The notes under the pieces were generated by a model. It was not told where the DNA came from. It did not search any database and saw only the letters and a list, made by a program, of their open reading frames with translations. Positions 59,606 through 64,000 of a stretch of 64,000 nt of DNA are shown here, piece by piece. Every line of letters begins with the position of its first letter. Position 1 is the stretch's first letter. Origin of the DNA: Cellulomonas avistercoris (GTDB taxonomy: Bacteria; Actinomycetota; Actinomycetes; Actinomycetales; Cellulomonadaceae); the NCBI RefSeq assembly GCF_014836445.1, contig NZ_JACSQV010000014.1:29486-93485 (forward strand). The letters run 5' to 3'. The position numbers and the translations under genes are program-made.

Positions 59606-61516
59606 TCAGACGTACAGGGGAGTGAGCGCCTCGTAGTCCTCGACGGTGCCGCCCCGCAGGACGACCTCGATGATCTGGCGGCCCAGCGGGTCCAGCTCGT
59701 CGGTGAGGAACTGCTCGAGCTCGGAACGGAAGAAGTCCGTGAGGATCTGCGCGCCGGCGTCGTACGCCTCGAGCCCGACCTGCGACTGGTACTCGGGCTG
59801 CAGCAGCGTCGGCCGGATCTGCTGCCCGTCGAGCTTGACGTCCTTGGGCCGGTAGCCGAACAGCGCGCAGCGCGCGGGGGTCAGCTGCTCGGGCTGGATG
59901 CGTCCGCCGCCGCGGCGGGCCAGGTACTCGCGGGTCAGCCACTCGGCCGAGAACCCGACCTTGTACGCACCGATGTGCTGGTTGGGCACCAGCACGTACC
60001 GCGTGCGGTCGTTCTCGACGATCTGGCGCAGCAGCAGGTTCGCGGCGGCCACCTTGGTGCCGGTCGAGAACGGCCAGTACGACCCGACGCCCTCGGCGAC
60101 CATGCCGCCGTGCTTGAGCGCCTTCTTGACGTCCTTGCTCTCGCCGATCGACGGGTTCTTGTCCCCCCGCGGGGCGATGAGACGCCACACCCACGCCAGC
60201 GACGGCGGGATGATGTGCATCATCCCCATGATCCCGTAGCTGGGCTTCTCACGGGTGCACAGGGGCATCCGGACGCCGAACGTGCGGACGTCGACCTCCT
60301 GCGGCTCGGCGATGACGTTCTTGACGAACGAGCGCGGGATGACGACGCGCGGGTTGGGGCACCGCTTGCCGTTGGAGTCGAGCGTGTGCTCCCACGGCAG
60401 CGCGGTCGCGTCGGGCACGCCGTCGATCGACAGGAACAGCAGAGGCTCCTGCGGGTGGATCACGGCACGCTCGAACGCCGGGTCCTCGCCGTAGCTCGTC
60501 ATGCCGTCGACGCGCACGAACCAGCCGGCCTCGGCGTCGGCGACGACGAGCCTGCCGTTGCCCTTCTGCACCGACGGGTGGCACAGCGTCATGTCGTCGG
60601 TCACCGGCGCGAGCGCCGAGGTCTCGCCGAGGGTGATGTGGTACGGCTCGTTGCGCACGACGTTGGTCCCCACGAGGATGCGGCCGTCGTCCTCGCGCCG
60701 GATCTCCTGGCACATCTCGGACTTGCCGCCGCCCGAGGCGCCCTCGTGCATGATCACGGTCTCGTTCTCGTACGGCGTGGTCACGCGCACGCTCGACGCG
60801 TGGGCCGTGAGCCAGCCCTCGTGCTCGCCGATGTCGAGCAGGACCGAGAACACGCCCTTCTTGGCGCTCGGCCCCGGGTACAGGTTGTACGCCCACACCT
60901 CGTGCAGCTCGCGCGAGCGGTTGTGGACGACGACCTGGCGGCCGCCGAAGTGGGTGTGCCGGAACGGGGGAGCGACGTACAGGATCGAGCGCGGCGTGAA
61001 CGGACCGATCTCGTCGAACGTCACCCAGCCCTGCAGGTCGACCAGCGTGAGCGCGAAGAAGGCGCTGTTGAGCGGGACGATCGCCAGCGACGGGTAGCCG
61101 AACCGCGGACCGCCGGCCTTGAACGGCACCACGACGAGCTCCTGCGTGGCGAGCCACTCGAGCGTCTCGGTGCGCGTGGGGTCGAACTCGGCGTCGAAGA
61201 CGTCGCGGTAGCGCGGCTTGTCGGTCGGCAGGTCGTCGGCGATGCGCATGCAGTCCGGGTCGCGCCGGCGCATGTAGTCCTCGGGGTAGTTGACGGCGAC
61301 GCCGTTGCGGCAGCGGGTGATCGTCGCCTCCGGGACCATCTCGCCGTCGACGTCGTACTCCACCGTGAAGGTGGGGCCGCCCTGTGGACCCAGGGCCAGC
61401 CGGTAGAGCTCCTCGCGCGTCGCGGGGACGACCAGGCGCGGGCTGGCCTCCAGGGCCGCACGCACCTCGGGTGCGAGAGACACGTCCGCCAGGGGACCGG
61501 TCACGGTGACGCTCAT
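59606..61516 (-). CDS. DUF4914 / PEP-carboxykinase-like protein
   Basis: 636 residues. The P-loop-like MHEGASGGGKSEM near residue 265 resembles PEPCK/HPr-kinase-type kinases. Other blocks are PYENETVIMHEG, GTNVVRNEPYHITLGETSA and YGIMGMMHIIPPSLAWVW. I place it in DUF4914 from memory of the pattern; a search would be needed to confirm. The protein is soluble, with no signal peptide. ATG 61516 follows AAGGAG. It is a single-gene unit with its own promoter/palindrome and terminator. Biochemical role unknown. Confidence 0.65.
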   Translation of the reverse strand: MSVTVTGPLADVSLAPEVRAALEASPRLVVPATREELYRLALGPQGGPTFTVEYDVDGEMVPEATITRCRNGVAVNYPEDYMRRRDPDCMRIADDLPTDKPRYRDVFDAEFDPTRTETLEWLATQELVVVPFKAGGPRFGYPSLAIVPLNSAFFALTLVDLQGWVTFDEIGPFTPRSILYVAPPFRHTHFGGRQVVVHNRSRELHEVWAYNLYPGPSAKKGVFSVLLDIGEHEGWLTAHASSVRVTTPYENETVIMHEGASGGGKSEMCQEIRREDDGRILVGTNVVRNEPYHITLGETSALAPVTDDMTLCHPSVQKGNGRLVVADAEAGWFVRVDGMTSYGEDPAFERAVIHPQEPLLFLSIDGVPDATALPWEHTLDSNGKRCPNPRVVIPRSFVKNVIAEPQEVDVRTFGVRMPLCTREKPSYGIMGMMHIIPPSLAWVWRLIAPRGDKNPSIGESKDVKKALKHGGMVAEGVGSYWPFSTGTKVAAANLLLRQIVENDRTRYVLVPNQHIGAYKVGFSAEWLTREYLARRGGGRIQPEQLTPARCALFGYRPKDVKLDGQQIRPTLLQPEYQSQVGLEAYDAGAQILTDFFRSELEQFLTDELDPLGRQIIEVVLRGGTVEDYEALTPLYV

Positions 61517-61602
61517 GGCAGCTCCTTCGCCTTGGGGACCGGGAACGGTCGTGGCGACACGTGACCCGGCAGGCAGTCCGGCGACCTCGCGGTCCCGGTC
61601 TG

Positions 61603-61620
61603 CTCTTTGCCAAGAGATTA
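61603..61620. promoter_or_regulatory. -10 TAATCT with overlapping palindrome CTCTT-N4-AAGAG
   Basis: On the minus strand, TAATCT (complement of 61615-61620) is a good -10 about 100 bases upstream of the DUF4914 start. A 5-bp-arm palindrome (61603-61616) overlaps it and the expected transcription start, which suits repressor binding. Confidence 0.5.
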
Positions 61621-61677
61621 GGACCGGAAGGCACGCCGTCGGCGGGACCTTCGGCCGTCGGGGAGCGGGCGACGCCG

Positions 61678-62598
61678 TCAGGCTCCGGCTGCGGGGCCGG
61701 GCGTGGGGGGCGCGGGCGGTGCCGTGGGGGCCGCCGTGGGGGCCGTCGACCGGCGGCGGCGCCACACCAGGACACCGGCCCCGACCAGGGCGCCGAGCAC
61801 GAGCCACGGCAGCAGCACGCCGATCACGACGAGGACGCCGCGGACCGTCGCGGTGAAGGCCCCCCAGCCCGTCGCGAGCCCGTCGAGGAACGTGGCCGGC
61901 TCCTCGACGAGCGCCTCGGGCACCTGCTCGGGCGCGTAGATCTCGACGTCGACCGTGGACAGCGCGACGCGGTCGGCGAGACGTGCGCGCTCGGACCGCA
62001 GCCGCTCGAGCTCGGCCTGCCGCTCGGTCAGCGCGCCCTCGGCCTCGATGACGTCGCGGTTGGTCGACGCGCTCGCGAGCAGCGCGGACATGCGCTCGAC
62101 CGAGAGCTCGGTCGCGGTGATGCGCGCGTCGAGGTCCTGGGCGGCGTTCGTGACGTTCTCGGTCTCGACGAGGTACTCCTCGAGCTCGCCGATCCCGCCC
62201 AGGTCCTCCGGCAGGGACGTCATCGCCGACGACGGCACCCGCAGCGTCAGCGTGGCGCTGCCCGGGTCGTCCTTGCCGCTGCCCGAGCGCTCGTAGCGGG
62301 CGTCCACGCGGCCGTCGAGCCGCGCGACCAGGGCCACCACGTCGCGCGCCGCGGCGACGGGATCCGTGGCGGTGAGGGTCGCGCGGGCCGTCTGGACGAC
62401 CTGCTGGTCCTCACCGGTGCCGGTGGCCGTGCCCTCCACGCGCGCCGCACCGTCACCGGCGGCGCCCAGCGCCGCGGCGTCGTCGGCCGCGGCCTCCGGT
62501 GCGGCCATGCCGGAGTCGGCCGATCCCTCGGCGCTGCACCCGGTGAGAGCGGCGAGCACGGCGAGGGTGGCCACGAGGGTGCGGGTGCGGGTCGTCAT
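61678..62598 (-). CDS. DUF4349 lipoprotein
   Basis: 306 residues. Lipoprotein signal MTTRTRTLVATLAVLAALTGC, then an acidic/Ala linker, a DUF4349 domain (RATLTATDPVAAARDVVALV ... GSATLTLRVPSSAM ... LARITATELSVERM-type helical region with ALTERQAELERLRSERARL coiled coil) and a C-terminal membrane helix (TVRGVLVVIGVLLPWLVLGALV) with a short RRRR tail. It would be anchored at both ends to the membrane. Function unknown; the family is widespread in envelope contexts. Confidence 0.85.
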   Translation of the reverse strand: MTTRTRTLVATLAVLAALTGCSAEGSADSGMAAPEAAADDAAALGAAGDGAARVEGTATGTGEDQQVVQTARATLTATDPVAAARDVVALVARLDGRVDARYERSGSGKDDPGSATLTLRVPSSAMTSLPEDLGGIGELEEYLVETENVTNAAQDLDARITATELSVERMSALLASASTNRDVIEAEGALTERQAELERLRSERARLADRVALSTVDVEIYAPEQVPEALVEEPATFLDGLATGWGAFTATVRGVLVVIGVLLPWLVLGALVGAGVLVWRRRRSTAPTAAPTAPPAPPTPGPAAGA

Positions 62599-62691
62599 GG
62601 CCGCACGCTAGGTGCCACGCGTCGCACGGGGGCCCGAACGCCGGGATCGTGACCCCCTCGACACCGGATCGCGCCCGCACCGATGCCGGGC

Positions 62692-63573
62692 TCACCCGTC
62701 CGGTCCTCCCGTGCGCGCGACGCGGGCGGGCGAGCCCGGCGGCACCTCGGCGTAGCCCACGGACGACCACAGGTGCGTCGCCGCGAACGCGCGCCACGGC
62801 GACCACGCCCGACCCGCGGCGGCGACGTCGCGCGCGTCCGGCACACCCAGCGCCCGGCGCAGCACGAGGTCGCCCCACGGGTAGGCGTCCCGGTGGCCGA
62901 GCGCCCGCAGCTCGACGACGTCGGCGGTCCACGGGCCGATGCCCGCGATGGCCAGGAGAGCGGTGCGGACCTCGCCGACGGGTGCCCCCGGTGCGAGCAC
63001 CAGACCGTTCGCGCACGCGACCGCGAGCGCGTGGACGGCCCGCGCCCGCGCGTGCGGCACGCGCAGCACCGCCTGCAGCGCCACGGGGTCGGCGGCGGCG
63101 ACGTCGTCGGGGAGCGGGAACGCCGTCAGGCCCGACGGGTGCGGCCGGCCGTACGCGGCGGCGAGCCGGCCCCCGGTGGTGCGTCCCGCGCGCAGCGAGA
63201 CCTGCTGCGTCAGGACGGCCTGCACCGCCGCCTCGAAGCCGTCGGGGTGCCCGGGCACGCGCAGGTGCGGACGGGCGGCCAGGAGCGGGCCGAGCGTCGG
63301 GTCGTCGGCCAGCGCGTCGTGCACTGGGGCGAGGTCGTCGTCCAACCCGAACCACCGCGCGGCGAGCCGGTCGCCCGCGCCGGTGGCGTCGGGCCCGTCG
63401 GTGCGGACCTCCACGCCCGCGGCCGTGACGTGGGCCGTGACCGCCACCGGGCCCGCGCCGAGGTCGACGAGGCGCCGCACCGTGCCCGCGGCCACGTCGA
63501 CCTCCTCCACGCCGGGCACGGCGCGGGCCGCGACGGAGGCGAGGGCGGGGCCGGGCTCCAGGGGTGCGCGCAC
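62692..63573 (-). CDS. AlkA-type DNA-3-methyladenine glycosylase
   Basis: 293 residues. N-terminal AlkA-like beta domain, then an HhH-GPD domain: FEAAVQAVLTQQVSLRAGRT, the hairpin LLAIAGIGPWTADVVELRAL and the catalytic Asp in RDAYPWGDLVLRRALG. It removes alkylated bases by base flipping. No Ada methyl-transfer domain is fused. GTG 63573 is 6 bases from TAGCGT (complement of 63580-63585), so the message is probably leaderless. Confidence 0.9.
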   Translation of the reverse strand: MRAPLEPGPALASVAARAVPGVEEVDVAAGTVRRLVDLGAGPVAVTAHVTAAGVEVRTDGPDATGAGDRLAARWFGLDDDLAPVHDALADDPTLGPLLAARPHLRVPGHPDGFEAAVQAVLTQQVSLRAGRTTGGRLAAAYGRPHPSGLTAFPLPDDVAAADPVALQAVLRVPHARARAVHALAVACANGLVLAPGAPVGEVRTALLAIAGIGPWTADVVELRALGHRDAYPWGDLVLRRALGVPDARDVAAAGRAWSPWRAFAATHLWSSVGYAEVPPGSPARVARTGGPDG

Positions 63574-63585
63574 CCGATCACGCTA

Positions 63586-63917
63586 GTGCGGTCGACGGAC
63601 GGCCCCCGGTCGGAGCCGGCGTGACCGACGGCGCGCGACGGCAAAGACCCGGTCGTGAACTGGTCGCACGTTCGAGATGCGGAGGTCACGCAGCGGTGCC
63701 ATGCTCGGTGCATCAGCCGATCGCGCCACCACCGCGACCGGCCACCCGCGGTTCCGACTTCCACGTCACTCCGCACGTCGCAAAGGGTCCGGCGAGAGCC
63801 GGGCCGGCCCCTCGGGGCCAGAGAGTCCGCCACGCCTCGTGCCGGCGAGACGGCTCTCCCGCCAGGTCCCGCTCCCAGCGTCCGGGGGCGGGACCGGTCA
63901 TGTCCGCACCGGGCACG
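63586..63917. other. 332-base gene-free stretch with hairpins
   Basis: I see no convincing gene. Hairpins: CCGGC-GAGA-GCCGG near 63790, GGCCC-CTCG-GGGCC just after it, a longer-range match GAGAGCCG with CGGCTCTC near 63850, and 8-bp arms 63865-63872/63888-63895. It lies between the 5' end of the AlkA-type gene and the 3' end of the next minus-strand gene. It could be a terminator region or an unrecognised structured RNA. Confidence 0.4.
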
Positions 63918-64000
63918 TCACGGCGACGGCACGGGCGCCCCGCCCGGCGGGGCGCCCGCCGCCGCGACGGCGGCCCCGTAGCGCGCGGCGAGGCGGCGGC
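63918..64000 (-). CDS. 3' end of a CDS running off the window
   Basis: A minus-strand frame open from the window edge to TGA at 63918-63920 encodes RRLAARYGAAVAAAGAPPGG and a short Pro-rich end. Codon usage fits the genome. Too short to identify. Confidence 0.45.
   Translation of the reverse strand, partial: RRLAARYGAAVAAAGAPPGGAPVPSP

Noticed and set aside
63640..63900. c-di-AMP (ydaO-type) riboswitch
   Set aside because: I looked for the conserved ydaO core and did not find it, and no plus-strand cell-wall hydrolase gene starts within the window.

Overview
The window is chromosomal DNA from a very GC-rich actinobacterium. Third codon positions are mostly G or C, GTG starts are common, and many genes overlap by 4 bases (GTGA/ATGA). 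There is a perfect actinobacterial-type LexA box and many starts that look leaderless, with a TANNNT hexamer about 6-7 bases upstream. A Cellulomonas-like member of the Micrococcales fits, but this is inferred from style and gene content; no rRNA is present to confirm it.

Layout. 0-3 kb: a kinase / TIM-like isomerase / RpiB trio that looks like the end of a tetrulose (erythritol-type) catabolic operon, closed by a 17-bp perfect hairpin. 3.1-9.1 kb: a minus-strand catabolic-import operon (FCD-type GntR regulator, cupin, amidohydrolase, SsuABC/TauABC-type ABC importer, FAH-family hydrolase) headed by two FadR-like operator copies. 9.1-16 kb: small stress and metal genes, a ChrA-type transporter, RNase J, and a MerR regulator overlapping release factor 3. 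15.8-20.2 kb: a TetR/ABC-exporter operon and a DUF808 membrane protein. 20.2-24.7 kb: a sulfite-oxidase-like molybdoenzyme with its flavin reductase, then an NAD-kinase-like gene and an SPFH gene divergent from a Nudix/winged-helix regulator. 24.7-29.7 kb: PutA, a Fur-family regulator and an acyltransferase.

29.8-38.3 kb is the accessory region. It holds an N-terminally truncated Rhs/YD-repeat polymorphic toxin with a putative immunity gene, and a 1-kb duplicate of the Rhs core carrying a second, frameshifted C-terminal toxin with its own putative immunity gene. A lipoprotein gene, a mosaic of short gene relics and a MazF-type toxin-antitoxin pair lie between 77-78 bp direct repeats or next to them. 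Local GC falls around the toxin tips and immunity genes.

38.4-64 kb returns to core genes. CstA/YbdD carries an in-frame 33-bp repeat expansion of a local repeat family. Then come recCBD, two CNNM/CorC-type membrane proteins plus a glycerophosphodiester phosphodiesterase, a PAP2-DAG-kinase fusion, an AraC/VOC pair, a LexA-box gene of unknown function, a P2-type cation ATPase, a PEPCK-like DUF4914 protein, a DUF4349 lipoprotein and an AlkA-type glycosylase.

The most intriguing signals are: (1) a Pro/Asp-rich upstream ORF that overlaps the start of the first CNNM gene and contains two mutually exclusive stems, one of which covers the next ribosome binding site; (2) the ATTGCTCTCTCGCG repeat family, which has entered the ybdD reading frame; (3) the NAD-kinase-like/SPFH/Nudix-regulator unit with direct repeats over its promoter; (4) the layered Rhs toxin locus; (5) the small LexA-box gene.
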